A stretch of DNA of 64,000 nucleotides from assembly GCF_009755355.1 (NCBI RefSeq), contig NZ_WQLB01000001.1, positions 248,001 through 312,000 of the forward strand, read 5' to 3'. The position numbers and the translations under genes were made by a program. A model generated the notes under the pieces. The model saw only the letters and a program-made list of their open reading frames with translations, searched no databases and had not been told where the DNA came from. The DNA is from Deinococcus arboris. GTDB taxonomy: Bacteria > Deinococcota > Deinococci > Deinococcales > Deinococcaceae. The stretch's first letter is position 1; every line of letters begins with the position of its first letter. Shown one piece after another: positions 31,609-40,344 of the stretch.

Positions 31609-32658
31609 GTGAGACGAGGCGACCAGGGCACCGACACGACGCCGGGCCAGCAGCCCGCGCCCATTCAGGAGCGCAAGCTGCGCCACATCGAGGCCTGCCT
31701 GCGCCCCGACAGCCAGTACGCGCTGCAGACCACAGGGCTAGAAGCGGTGCCGTGGCCCTACCGTGCCCTCCCGGAGCGCGATCTGGACGCCATCCGGCTG
31801 GACACCACTTTTTTAGGGCGGTCCCTGCGGGCACCCGTTCTGATAGGCGCCATGACTGGCGGCGCCGAGGCAGCCGGGCGCATCAACCGGCATCTGGCAC
31901 AGGCGGCGCAGCGGCTGGGGCTGGGCATGATGCTGGGCTCGCAGCGCGTGATGCTGGAACGCCCTGAGGCCCGCGCCTCGTTTCTGGTGCGCGAGGTGGC
32001 CCCCGACATCCTGCTGGTGGGCAACCTGGGCGGCGCGCAGTTTCTGCTGGGGTACGGCGCCGAGCAGGCCTGCCGGGCAGTGGCTGAGGTGGGCGCTGAC
32101 GCCCTGGCCATTCACGTCAACCCGCTGCAAGAAGCGCTGCAACCGGGCGGCGACACCCGCTGGTCCGGGCTGCTGGGCCGCCTGGCCGAGGTGGTGCCCA
32201 CCTTGCCGTTTCCCGTGCTGCTGAAAGAGGTGGGCCACGGCCTGGATGCGCAGACGGTGGCGGCGGCCGCGCCGCTGGGCTTTGCCGCCCTGGATGTGGC
32301 CGGAGCCGGCGGCACCAGCTGGGCGCGCGTGGAGCAGCTGGTTCACCACGGCGCGGTGATCACGCCTGACCTGTGCGACCTGGGCGTGCCCACCGCCCAG
32401 GCGCTGCGAGAAGCCCGGCAGGCCGCGCCGGGGCTGCCGCTGGTGGCGTCGGGCGGCATTCGCACGGGGCTGGACGCCGCCCGCGCGCTGAGCCTGGGGG
32501 CGCAGGTGCTGGCGGTGGCCCGCCCGCTGCTGGACCCTGCCCTGCACAGCGCCGAGGCGGCCGAAGCCTGGCTGCGGCAGTTTCTGCATGAATTGCGAGT
32601 GGCGCTGTTTGTGGGTGGTTACGGGAGCGCAGCGGAATTACGCAGAACTGACGAATAA
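31609..32658 (+). CDS. fni: Type 2 isopentenyl-diphosphate delta-isomerase
   Basis: The 349-residue FMN-dependent enzyme interconverts IPP and DMAPP for carotenoid and quinone synthesis. Family landmarks are the substrate-binding RKLRHIE near residue 22, APVLIGAMTGG near 75, the Gly/Met-rich GLGMMLGSQRVMLE, IHVNPLQE, LLKEVGHG, DVAGAGGTSW and LVASGGIRTGLDAARAL (FMN phosphate site). The GTG at 31609 is supported by TAGGCT 6 bases upstream (leaderless). Confidence 0.93.
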   Translation: MRRGDQGTDTTPGQQPAPIQERKLRHIEACLRPDSQYALQTTGLEAVPWPYRALPERDLDAIRLDTTFLGRSLRAPVLIGAMTGGAEAAGRINRHLAQAAQRLGLGMMLGSQRVMLERPEARASFLVREVAPDILLVGNLGGAQFLLGYGAEQACRAVAEVGADALAIHVNPLQEALQPGGDTRWSGLLGRLAEVVPTLPFPVLLKEVGHGLDAQTVAAAAPLGFAALDVAGAGGTSWARVEQLVHHGAVITPDLCDLGVPTAQALREARQAAPGLPLVASGGIRTGLDAARALSLGAQVLAVARPLLDPALHSAEAAEAWLRQFLHELRVALFVGGYGSAAELRRTDE

Positions 32659-32680
32659 CCGCGCATTGACAGGACAGCGC

Positions 32681-33160
32681 TCAGGTGGTGAGGTCGAGGA
32701 AGTTCAGGTTATGGGCGAGGATGCAGAGCGCCACCTTCCATCGGAGGCTGAGGGAGGTCTTGATGCGGATTCCGCTTCATTGCCGCACAGCAAAGGCAGG
32801 CCCCGTCTGCGCTTCCAGATCGCGGAATCCGCATCTGTTCCTGCTCGCGCTGCTGCGCCGCTTTCCAAATCCGCTTGGATTCCACCCGTCATTCTGCTCG
32901 ATTCAATCGGAGTCCGTCTGACCTGTCCCTAGCGCAGCCCTGCACCGACCAGCACGGAGAATGCGGACTCAATGCACTTTCTGGCCGCGCCGTATTCATC
33001 CTTCCAGCGCGGATCTGCCCGCTTGGCCTTGACCTTTGGCGGTGTGAGGCAGGTGCCGGACTAATCGCCTTTATCCCCAATCTGTTTTGGCCCGCCATAA
33101 GTAGGCCAGTTTCAGCGCCAAGATATGCGCGTGACCAAGATGGTGCCCACTCCCCAGTTC
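32681..33160 (-). pseudogene. Decayed DDE transposase gene, internally deleted and interrupted by repeat B
   Basis: Fragments of one transposase are readable on the minus strand. 33160-33074 gives an N-terminal piece with HAHILALKLAYLWRAKTDWG and a stop. 33073-32922 gives GDKGD, a stop, then [20 protein letters not shown] and [16 protein letters not shown], an amber codon and GQV. 32763-32681 gives KTSLSLRWKVALCILAHNL and NFLDLTT with a stop. The GDKG and IESAFSVL signals fit the catalytic region of an IS982- or IS4-like enzyme. There is an internal deletion after KTDWG, stop codons, and repeat copy B inserted between GQV and KTS. The right end abuts the candidate immunity gene. Confidence 0.72.
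32764..32918. repeat. MITE-like intergenic repeat, copy B, inserted in a transposase remnant
   Basis: This 155-bp element runs from TGCGGATTCC to GGAGTCCGTC, with TGA on both sides (32761-32763 and 32919-32921). Removing the element and one TGA joins GTC to AAG in the transposase frame (GQV-KTS). That shows the element inserted into the gene and made a 3-bp duplication. Internally GATGCGGATTCCGC (32762-32775) is exactly complementary to 32821-32834, giving a 14-bp hairpin. Confidence 0.88.
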
Positions 33161-33619
33161 TCAGGCCAGCTCGTTATTGAATTTTTCGAAGACAGTCAGT
33201 GCCGTATCTTGTGTGACGGCAATACTCTCTGTGCCCGTGAAAAAGAAAACGTCGCCAGGGTATTCGCTCGCCAGCCTCGCTGCCAGATGGACTGCCCCCT
33301 TGACGGTTAATGCAGATGAGTGCTCGACAATAACACCAAGAATGTCCCCTGAATTTTGAAGGGTATCGAAATAAATGACATATTCGGCGCGTCCCTCATC
33401 AAATTTTGCCACTGCCAAACTGACATAGCTGTTTTCAAAGCTGTAGTTGAGTTCCATGATACTCTCTGGAATCCGCTTTCTTGCCGTGATCTCCGCATCC
33501 AACCAAAAATCATTGTCAAAAGCCTCAACGTTTTTGAGCTGCCAGCCGTCTGCCTCAAGCACCGTTAGAAAGGATTGACGCTGCTTGATTTGTTCCTGAG
33601 TCATACTTGAACGGTCCAC
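33161..33619 (-). CDS. Candidate immunity protein for the upstream deaminase toxin
   Basis: The 152-residue acidic, soluble protein has no recognised family. Its start lies 2 bases after the toxin stop, and its SD (GAGGT) overlaps the toxin's last codons, so translation is coupled. I therefore favour the GTG at 33617-33619 over the ATG at 33604. The gene is clearly richer in A+T than the Deinococcus background, a sign of recent transfer. Position, size and charge fit an immunity protein that binds and blocks the toxin domain. This role is inferred from context only. Confidence 0.6.
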   Translation of the reverse strand: MDRSSMTQEQIKQRQSFLTVLEADGWQLKNVEAFDNDFWLDAEITARKRIPESIMELNYSFENSYVSLAVAKFDEGRAEYVIYFDTLQNSGDILGVIVEHSSALTVKGAVHLAARLASEYPGDVFFFTGTESIAVTQDTALTVFEKFNNELA

Positions 33620-33621
33620 AG

Positions 33622-36600
33622 CTACCTCAAATTCAGTCCGGAGAGGGCTTCGAGTTCTTTGATGACATTCCGCAGCTTGGAGTGAATTGATTTTTTAATG
33701 GCTGGATCAAGTGGACCCGCATCCGCCTCCAGTTGCGTGATGGCCTGCTCCGGTGACCAGGTTTCGACGCGAATACCGTGCTCAAGCATCCTCTGAATGC
33801 CGTCTCTCGACAGAGCTTTGCCGCCTTTCACTTTGGGCGAGTAGATGCCCAACACCTGAACGCGAAGTTTAACCTGGTGACGTTGAGAAAATTCAATGAG
33901 CGTCGAGGCGCAGTTGTGCAGTTTCTTTTGAAGGTCCGCGTCACACCCAGGGTCACCGCAGGGACTGCTTGACAACTGCACAATCACTTCAGGCATTTGC
34001 CCGGCGAAGCGCTTAATCACCCGCTCGGCGTTCTGCACAAAATTCTCTTCCGCGTGTTTGGGTAACTCACCTTTCTTTCCTGGCGTGTTCGCCGACTGAA
34101 TCTCAATGCCGTTAATAGAGGCCCTCAGGGCCACGCCACGCCGTATAGTCATGAGTTCGAGGTCGTCCTGATCAAACATGATCTTCGTGTCGGTGAGACC
34201 GACATTCTCATAGGGCGACGCACTGGCCTCAATCTGGTATTGCCCCCGCTTCACCTGCTTCGTGCGGAGAGCTTTCAGGCCCCTGGGCCTAAACTTGTCC
34301 ATAGCCTGCTGCAAGGTGGCCTGCGTGTTTTTTGCCTTGCCCTGCCGGGGCAACTGGCCCGAAAGGTAAGCCCGTACTTCAGCCTTCACCGCGCGGCTGT
34401 CAGGTGTGTCCTGGGTCGCGCTTTCAGGTTTAGTGTTCTTCGGTTTCCCCGTTAATTTGCTGATGGCGGTTTTGATACGCGCGACGACCTTGTCGAGCAG
34501 GCCATCAAGCTTGCCGCGCACCTTGGCAATGACCCCCTTGATCTTGGTGCCAATGTTGCCCAGGCCCAGCACCTTGCCCAGGAACCCCAGCGCCACCGGA
34601 ATACTGCGCGCCAGCGTGCTTTCCACTCCGGCCACCGCTGCCCCAATGTTGCCCGCCGCTATCGCGCCTACGCTCTGAACCGCACTCGTCACCACGCCCA
34701 TGATCTGCTTGCCCTGCTCAATCACGAACTGCACGCTGCGGAACGCCCCAATCAGCGCCTGCACGAAGCCGCCCCCTGGAATCAGCATGGACGCCACTTT
34801 GGTGATGCCCGCCATGACCACGCTCTTGGTTACTTCGGTCTTCAGGCCGGCGACCACTTCCCCGCTGACCGGGGCCTGGTTGGCTTTCAGTTCGTCGGCT
34901 TTGTGCAACCCGCCCTTGATGCTCTTCAGGGTGTCAATCGTGCCTTCAGCCGCCCGGACCTGTTTCTCGCCATTTGGCCCCATCGCCTTGACGAGACGGC
35001 CCCGCAGCGCCTGATAGGTCAGGCCCATCACGCTCAGGGCCGTCATGAAGACGCCTTGCAGGTCCAGTTTGGCCGGAAAGGTGATGCCCGAGGCGCCGGT
35101 CAGCCATTGACCCAGCCCGTTCTGGAGATGTTTGGGCGCGTTGCTCGCAAACTTGGAGAAGCCGCCTTTGAGGGCGCTCAGGAGGTGGCCAGCAAACTTG
35201 GCCGGGTTTTTCAGGACCTGCAGGATGAGGTCGCCGCCCTGCCGCAGCTGAGCCACCACCTGCTGCCCCACCGGCCCGAGTCCAGCGGCCAGCGCGGTGA
35301 GGCCGATGTCGGCAATCTTGCGCGCGCTGCCCACAATCAGGTTTTTAAGGCCGCTGATGCGGCGGGTTACGGCGTTCTTGGCCCCGCCCAGGTCGGCCTT
35401 CCCAATCGCTCCGGCAATCTCGCCCAGCGCGCCGCCCAGGTCCAGCTTGCCCAGCTCAGCCTTGAACCATGTCCAGGCCTTCGGGATGGCGCCCGTTTCC
35501 TTGAGGGCTTTGAGGATGTCCTTCAGGGGTCCAGGCACCCAGCCGGCCAGCGTGTCCAGAATGCTGTCGGGATTGACCGACATGGTTTTGCCCGTCACCA
35601 GGTCCTTGCCAAAGGCCATGCACAGCTCGCGGTAGCCGGGCAGGGCGGTCAGCGCGCCGGCAATCATCTCTTTGCCTTTATCGGCAATGGCGCTCACGCC
35701 GTCTTTGACCTTGTCGGCGGCCCAGCTGAGGGGATTGCCCCAGCGCTGCACCGCCTGCGGTTGCAGGTCATACAGGGGTTTCAGGGCGAAGCGCTGGACT
35801 GCCCCGTCCTGTGCCCGTTGCAGGGCGGCGCCTTTACTGTAGACCCCAGGGGCGTGGGGGCTGGGCGGCATCAGACTTTTCGGGCTGGGCATGACCTGGG
35901 CCAGCTTGGCGCCCATCGTGCGGGCCTCGCTTTCCAGCCCGGCGTCGGGGTCAATCCCTTTGCCCACTCGGCCCTGAGACTGCTGGACAGTATGGGTGAC
36001 CTCATGTGCCAGGAGTTCAAGGCCGCTTTTCGTGTTGGGGCTGAATTTCCCGCTCTGGAAAAAGATGTCGGTGCCCGTCGTAAAAGCAAGCGCGTTGACA
36101 CCTTTGGCCATCTTGTCGGCTTCACTGTCGTCGTGAATCCGCACCTTGCTCAGATCATGGTTGAGGCCCTGTTCCAAGTGGCGCTGGACGGCTTCCGGGA
36201 GAGGATTACCGCTTCCACGTCTGGCTTGAATGCGCTGCAAGACAGGCTGCGTCGCCTCCGCGTCCAGTTCCGCCAACTGCCGCTGAAGGGCGAGTGCCCG
36301 CAGCGCTTGGGCGTCCTGTATGGCCTGAGCCTCATGGCGCTGCACAGCCGTGTCCACAGCGCGTTGCAGGGCCAGCCGCTCCCCACCGGGGACCAGACCC
36401 AGCACCGCCCGCGAGACCGGCGCGCTGATGGGATGCCGCTGCAAGATCGCCAGATGCTCGCCGTACGTCTCACAGCGGGCTGTCGCTGAGCCCCGGTCCG
36501 CCTTGAAGCCTTGCGCCAGCGTCTGTGCCACCTGCCGCTGGAGGGCGGTGAACTGCGCCGCCGCACGGGTGTCCAGCGCCACGCCGTCCACCTCTTCGGC

Positions 36601-36966
36601 CCGTGCCCGCATGACCGTCACCCATTCGCTGGGGGTCTGCGGCTTTGTGGGGACCGGTGCAGACGGCGGCGCTTGACGCTGAAGGGCCGCCTCCGCCCCA
36701 CGTGCCGAAAGGGGCAGGGCGGCCAGCTGGGTCTGGGCGGCCTGGCGCTGCACGGCCACACGTTCGAGTTCCTGCCTCTCCAGCGCAGCCGCCTTTAGTG
36801 GCGCCTGCACAGCCTGCCGCTGCGCTGTGAGTGGGCGAACCGTATGACGCTCCAGAACCTGCCGGGTCTGCTGGCGTTCTGGCTGAGGCGCGTGCGGCTG
36901 GGAAGACGGCGAAACCGACGGCGGAGTCGGCTCGTGAGTGGGTGAACGGCGCGGCGCGAACGTCAT
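33622..36966 (-). CDS. DUF4157 (eCIS core domain) protein with C-terminal deaminase-like toxin domain
   Basis: The 1114-residue protein has no signal peptide. Residues 1-250 are Gln/Arg-rich with many QRQ repeats. Residues about 255-335 are a DUF4157 domain with NHDLSKVRIHDD and the zinc-protease-like LLAHEVTHTVQQ (HEVTH at 321-325); DUF4157 is common in polymorphic toxins and cargo of extracellular contractile injection systems. Residues 410-860 form a Gly/Ala/Lys-rich helical region. The C-terminus has HAE at 971-973 and PCGDPGC at 1002-1008, that is HxE-x28-PC-x4-C, the zinc site of the cytidine-deaminase fold. A strong SD (GGAGG, 6 bases) fixes the start. Toxin identity is well supported; the target nucleic acid is unknown. 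Confidence 0.82.
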   Translation of the reverse strand: MTFAPRRSPTHEPTPPSVSPSSQPHAPQPERQQTRQVLERHTVRPLTAQRQAVQAPLKAAALERQELERVAVQRQAAQTQLAALPLSARGAEAALQRQAPPSAPVPTKPQTPSEWVTVMRARAEEVDGVALDTRAAAQFTALQRQVAQTLAQGFKADRGSATARCETYGEHLAILQRHPISAPVSRAVLGLVPGGERLALQRAVDTAVQRHEAQAIQDAQALRALALQRQLAELDAEATQPVLQRIQARRGSGNPLPEAVQRHLEQGLNHDLSKVRIHDDSEADKMAKGVNALAFTTGTDIFFQSGKFSPNTKSGLELLAHEVTHTVQQSQGRVGKGIDPDAGLESEARTMGAKLAQVMPSPKSLMPPSPHAPGVYSKGAALQRAQDGAVQRFALKPLYDLQPQAVQRWGNPLSWAADKVKDGVSAIADKGKEMIAGALTALPGYRELCMAFGKDLVTGKTMSVNPDSILDTLAGWVPGPLKDILKALKETGAIPKAWTWFKAELGKLDLGGALGEIAGAIGKADLGGAKNAVTRRISGLKNLIVGSARKIADIGLTALAAGLGPVGQQVVAQLRQGGDLILQVLKNPAKFAGHLLSALKGGFSKFASNAPKHLQNGLGQWLTGASGITFPAKLDLQGVFMTALSVMGLTYQALRGRLVKAMGPNGEKQVRAAEGTIDTLKSIKGGLHKADELKANQAPVSGEVVAGLKTEVTKSVVMAGITKVASMLIPGGGFVQALIGAFRSVQFVIEQGKQIMGVVTSAVQSVGAIAAGNIGAAVAGVESTLARSIPVALGFLGKVLGLGNIGTKIKGVIAKVRGKLDGLLDKVVARIKTAISKLTGKPKNTKPESATQDTPDSRAVKAEVRAYLSGQLPRQGKAKNTQATLQQAMDKFRPRGLKALRTKQVKRGQYQIEASASPYENVGLTDTKIMFDQDDLELMTIRRGVALRASINGIEIQSANTPGKKGELPKHAEENFVQNAERVIKRFAGQMPEVIVQLSSSPCGDPGCDADLQKKLHNCASTLIEFSQRHQVKLRVQVLGIYSPKVKGGKALSRDGIQRMLEHGIRVETWSPEQAITQLEADAGPLDPAIKKSIHSKLRNVIKELEALSGLNLR

Positions 36967-37073
36967 AGCTGACCTCCCGAACAGCCATCAGCTTACCGCA
37001 CCGCGCGACCAGAGCGGCTAGGCGTCATAAGCCTTGACCGCTGCTCAGGCGAACAAGGTGAGCGTCCACAAGG

Positions 37074-37137
37074 GGCAGCGGCGTGGGCGGAATTGAGGGG
37101 CACCTCTCCCCCGAGGGTAGAACTGACAGCCGCTGCC
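37074..37137 (-). other. Long-loop hairpin after ruvA
   Basis: GGCAGCGGC (37074-37082) and GCCGCTGCC (37129-37137) are a perfect 9-bp inverted repeat with a 46-base loop, just after the ruvA stop on the minus strand. Only a short CCCCTTGT follows, so it is at best a weak terminator. Confidence 0.35.
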
Positions 37138-37147
37138 AGGCGGCCCT

Positions 37148-37747
37148 CTACCTCAGGCGGCCCAGCCCCTTCCGGATCAGGGTGTCGGCGTTCAGGTCAG
37201 GCTCGGCGGCCAGCAGTTCGGCCACAGCGGCGCGCACCTGCGCCTCGCGGAAGCCCAGCGCCAGCAGGGCGTCAATGGCGTCGCGCCCGGCGGTGCTCAC
37301 CATGCGGGCGGCGCGGCCCCCGGCCGGGGCGGCGGCCGCCGCCAGATGCTCGGGCACCTTGTTCTGCAATTCCAGCACCAGGCGCTCGGCGGTCTTCTTG
37401 CCCACGCCGCTGACGCTGCTGAGCAGTTTCACGTCGCCGCCCAGCAACCCCTGAGCCAGCGCGCTCACTGGCATGGCCGAGAGCAGCGCCAGCCCCAGCT
37501 TGGGCCCCACACCGCTGACTCCAGTTAAAAGGTCAAACAGGCGCAGGCTGTCGGCGTCCTGAAAGCCGAACAACAGCTGGGCGTCCTCACGTACGACAAA
37601 GCGGGTGTTCAGCTCGGCGGGCTCGCCCACAGTCAGGCGGCCCAGGGTGCCCACCGGACACTGCACCTCGTAGCCCACGCCACCGGCCACCACCACCGCG
37701 CTGCCTTCGCGGATTTCGCGCACCACGCCGGACAGGTAAGCAATCAC
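37148..37747 (-). CDS. ruvA: Holliday junction branch migration protein RuvA
   Basis: The 199-residue protein has the RuvA layout: OB-fold (MIAYLSGVVREIREGSAVVV, GVGYEV), a helix-hairpin-helix pair in the middle (LLTGVSGVGPKLGLALLS and LLSSVSGVGKKTAERLVLEL), a flexible linker and the C-terminal RuvB-binding helices (DAIDALLALGFREAQVRAAV). It holds the Holliday junction while RuvB drives branch migration. The start is GTG at 37745-37747 with TAGAAT 7 bases upstream (leaderless). ruvB and ruvC are not adjacent. Confidence 0.94.
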   Translation of the reverse strand: MIAYLSGVVREIREGSAVVVAGGVGYEVQCPVGTLGRLTVGEPAELNTRFVVREDAQLLFGFQDADSLRLFDLLTGVSGVGPKLGLALLSAMPVSALAQGLLGGDVKLLSSVSGVGKKTAERLVLELQNKVPEHLAAAAAPAGGRAARMVSTAGRDAIDALLALGFREAQVRAAVAELLAAEPDLNADTLIRKGLGRLR

Positions 37748-38182
37748 GCCCGCGATTCTAGTGCAGCCCGGCCCCGCAGGCCCGGAAGGACATGACGTTT
37801 AGTAGAGGCCTGGGGCGGCCAGTCTCTGGCACTTCAACTTCAAGCCTGAGGGAGTCGGCGGTCCTGACGGTGGCCCTCATGGCCAACCTCAGAGCTGTTA
37901 TTGACTCTGCCACAGCAGCGCAGGTTTCTGCCCAGAAAAGACCGCTGGAATGGCCTTGAGCGTGGTGGTCTCTCAACCACGAAGCACGTTGCTCTGGCTG
38001 GAGGAGATGCAGCTTTGGCGCGAGACCTCTAACCGCCTGAACAGATCAGCGCCAGTCTCACCCAGCAGACCCACAGCCTTCCGCCAGGCGCCCTCGGTTC
38101 TCAGGCTGCTTGGATCAGGGGTCAGGCAGAGAATGAAAAAGCGACCGGATTGCCCCAGTCGCTTCCGCCTGTGCCGCTGCGC
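37748..38182. other. Intergenic region between ruvA and the MFS gene
   Basis: 435 bases holding the ruvA -10 (TAGAAT, near 37755-37760) at one end and the MFS terminator at the other. No ORF between them has an SD, leaderless promoter or convincing composition. Confidence 0.4.
38135..38164 (-). terminator. Terminator of the MFS transporter gene
   Basis: On the minus strand AAGCGAC pairs with GTCGCTT (7 bp, 12-base loop), followed by a T-run. It starts 18 bases after the transporter's stop codon. Confidence 0.75.
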
Positions 38183-39370
38183 CTAAGAGCGGCTTACGGC
38201 CGGCTGTGGCGCCACCCGCCTGAGGCTGAGGACCAGCAGCGCTGCGGCCATCACGGCCGCCAGTGCCGCGCCCCACACATACCCGCGCGCCTCGTGCCCG
38301 GTCGGCGAGGCCAGCAGCAACGGGCTGAGGAACTGGCCCAGAAACACCGCGCTGCTCATGCCGGCAACCACACGGCCGCGCCAGGCCGGTGGCGTCAGGT
38401 CGGCCAGCCAGGTGTACAGGTTGGGAAACACCAGCCCGCCGCCCAGCCCGCCCAAAACCAGCCCGGCCAGCGCGACTGCCAGATTCGGCGCCGCCGAAAC
38501 CACCAGCCAGCCCGCCGCCACCACACCCAGGCCCAGCGCAGCGGCGCGGCGGGGGTCAAAGCGGCCCGCAAAGCGCACGTACAGCAGCGAACTGACCGCC
38601 GCCATCAGCGTGAAGGTGCCCAGCAGAAGGCCGGTCTGGGCCGCCTGCGCTCCCAGCGTTCTGAGGAGAAAAGGCCCCTGGGCGGGCATCAGATAAAACA
38701 CGACCATGTAGCCCAGCGCCAGGCCGTACACCAGCGCAATAGCCCCCCAACGCGGGGGCTGCACTTGGCCGGCCTCCTGTGCTGGCGCCGGCACGCCGCG
38801 CGGCAGGCGCAACGTGAGGGGCAGGAGGAGCAGGGCCAGCGCGTACAGCACGAAGGGTGCGCGCCACGACAGCCCGGCCAGCGCGCCGCCCAGCGGCAGC
38901 AGCACAGCGCCGCCAAAGCTGGTAAAAGCCGCCTGCTGACTGAGAAAGCGGCCACGTTCGGGCCCACTAAACAGGTCGTTGACCAGCGCCCCAGCCGCCG
39001 TCATGGTGCCCGCCACCGCCAGCCCCAGCACCACCCGGCCCGCCAGCACAGCGCCCAGCGACTCGGCCACCAAGCCACTGGCTCCGCCCACGGCGTACAG
39101 CAGCAAGGACCCCAGCAGCACCGGGCGGCGGCCAAAGCGGTCAGCCAGCACGCCCCCCAGCGGCGCGGTAATGGCAATCACCAGCCCCAGGATGGTCAGG
39201 GCCAGCTTGACCAGCAGGTCCACGTTGGGAACGCCAGCGAAGTGTTCGCGCATAGCCGGCAGGGCTGGGGCAATGGTGGCCCCCGACATTACGGTCAGGG
39301 CGGCCAGTAGCAGCAAGGTCAGCCGCGTCAGTGGGTCCGGCGCGGCGGGAGAAGAGGAAGAGACAGACAT
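38183..39370 (-). CDS. Major facilitator superfamily transporter
   Basis: The 395-residue protein has 12 predicted membrane helices. The MFS motif A, GGVLADRFGRRPVL, lies between helices 2 and 3, and a second, weaker copy (YVRFAGRFDPRRAAAL) lies between helices 8 and 9. The general pattern resembles drug or metabolite exporters of the DHA1 type. TATACT lies 6 bases before the ATG at 39368-39370. No regulator gene is adjacent, so the substrate cannot be guessed. Confidence 0.86.
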   Translation of the reverse strand: MSVSSSSPAAPDPLTRLTLLLLAALTVMSGATIAPALPAMREHFAGVPNVDLLVKLALTILGLVIAITAPLGGVLADRFGRRPVLLGSLLLYAVGGASGLVAESLGAVLAGRVVLGLAVAGTMTAAGALVNDLFSGPERGRFLSQQAAFTSFGGAVLLPLGGALAGLSWRAPFVLYALALLLLPLTLRLPRGVPAPAQEAGQVQPPRWGAIALVYGLALGYMVVFYLMPAQGPFLLRTLGAQAAQTGLLLGTFTLMAAVSSLLYVRFAGRFDPRRAAALGLGVVAAGWLVVSAAPNLAVALAGLVLGGLGGGLVFPNLYTWLADLTPPAWRGRVVAGMSSAVFLGQFLSPLLLASPTGHEARGYVWGAALAAVMAAALLVLSLRRVAPQPAVSRS

Positions 39371-39645
39371 GCCCTCAGTATAGATTTAAAAATTCAAGCG
39401 GTCGGATTTACAAAGTACCTTCTGAGGGACAGGTGGAGGAAGAGAAAGGGACGCCTCTCCGCTATGGGGCGCTGGCTGCCGGGGCGGCCTCCGGTGCCAT
39501 GATTGGCAGAGATGGGCTGCAAATGAAGGGCTGCACAACACCTTGAGCAAAAGCGGCGCACCTCTCTAGCCATGACAGCCAGAGCGCACGTCACTCCATC
39601 GTCAACGCTTCACCCCTCTCCCCTGTTCGCCCCATACTGAGGCGC
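39371..39645. other. Intergenic region, divergent promoters
   Basis: Contains the MFS -10 (TATACT on the minus strand) at one end and CATACT, 7 bases before the acetyltransferase ATG, at the other. No gene is supported between them. Confidence 0.4.
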
Positions 39646-40248
39646 ATGTTCACCCTGCGCCGTGCCCAGGAAGCAGACCGCGCCGCGCTCTACCGCATCT
39701 GCCTGGAAACGGGCGACAGTGGGCAGGATGCGACCGCCATCTATGCCGACCCGCTGCTGCTGGGGCACATTTACGCCGGGCCTTACCTCAGCTTCGCGCC
39801 GGACTTTGCCTTTGTGCTGGAGGACGAGGCGGGCGTGGGCGGCTACGTTCTGGGGGCGCCGGAGACCCGCACCTTTGAGGACACGCTGGAGCAGGCGTGG
39901 TGGCCGCCGCTGCGGGCCCAGTTCCCTGTCCCGCCGGCCGACCCGGCGGCCCGCACCCCCGACGAGCGCCTGACTGCCCTGATTCACCAGCCACGCCGCA
40001 CGCCGGGCACCCTGCTGGCCAACTTCCCTGCACATCTGCACATTGACCTGCTGCCGCGCGCCCAGGGCGGGGGCCGGGGCCGGCAGCTGATGGACACCCT
40101 ACTGGAGGCGCTGCGCGTTACCGGAGTGCCCGGTGTGCATCTGGGCGTGGGGGAACGCAATGTCAGGGCGCAGGGCTTTTACCGCCACCTGGGCTTTGAG
40201 GAACTGGGCCGCACCCCCGGCGCCGTCACCTTTGGGCGGCGGCTGTAG
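39646..40248 (+). CDS. GNAT family N-acetyltransferase
   Basis: The 200-residue protein starts [26 protein letters not shown]. It has the acetyl-CoA-binding motif A in altered form ([26 protein letters not shown]) and motif B ([23 protein letters not shown]). The N-terminal pattern with [16 protein letters not shown] recalls the GNAT domain next to bacterial hexosaminidases. It probably acetylates a small molecule or protein amine. CATACT is 7 bases upstream of the ATG (leaderless). Substrate unknown. Confidence 0.83.
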   Translation: MFTLRRAQEADRAALYRICLETGDSGQDATAIYADPLLLGHIYAGPYLSFAPDFAFVLEDEAGVGGYVLGAPETRTFEDTLEQAWWPPLRAQFPVPPADPAARTPDERLTALIHQPRRTPGTLLANFPAHLHIDLLPRAQGGGRGRQLMDTLLEALRVTGVPGVHLGVGERNVRAQGFYRHLGFEELGRTPGAVTFGRRL

Positions 40249-40296
40249 GCCAGGCAGCGCAGGCCCGTGGGGCGGCCTGGGCGCTACACTTCTGCC

Positions 40297-40344
40297 ATGA
40301 CCCGCGCGCCTTATACGACGCCCCGAATGCCCCAGCGGCTCTGA
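40297..40344 (+). CDS. Possible leader peptide upstream of metG
   Basis: A 15-codon [18 protein letters not shown], starts 6 bases after TACACT (40285-40290), exactly the leaderless geometry of other genes in this window. Its stop lies inside hairpin 1 of the metG leader, so ribosome position could decide which hairpin forms. It has an internal Met codon. Too short to be sure from one genome. Confidence 0.4.
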   Translation: MTRAPYTTPRMPQRL

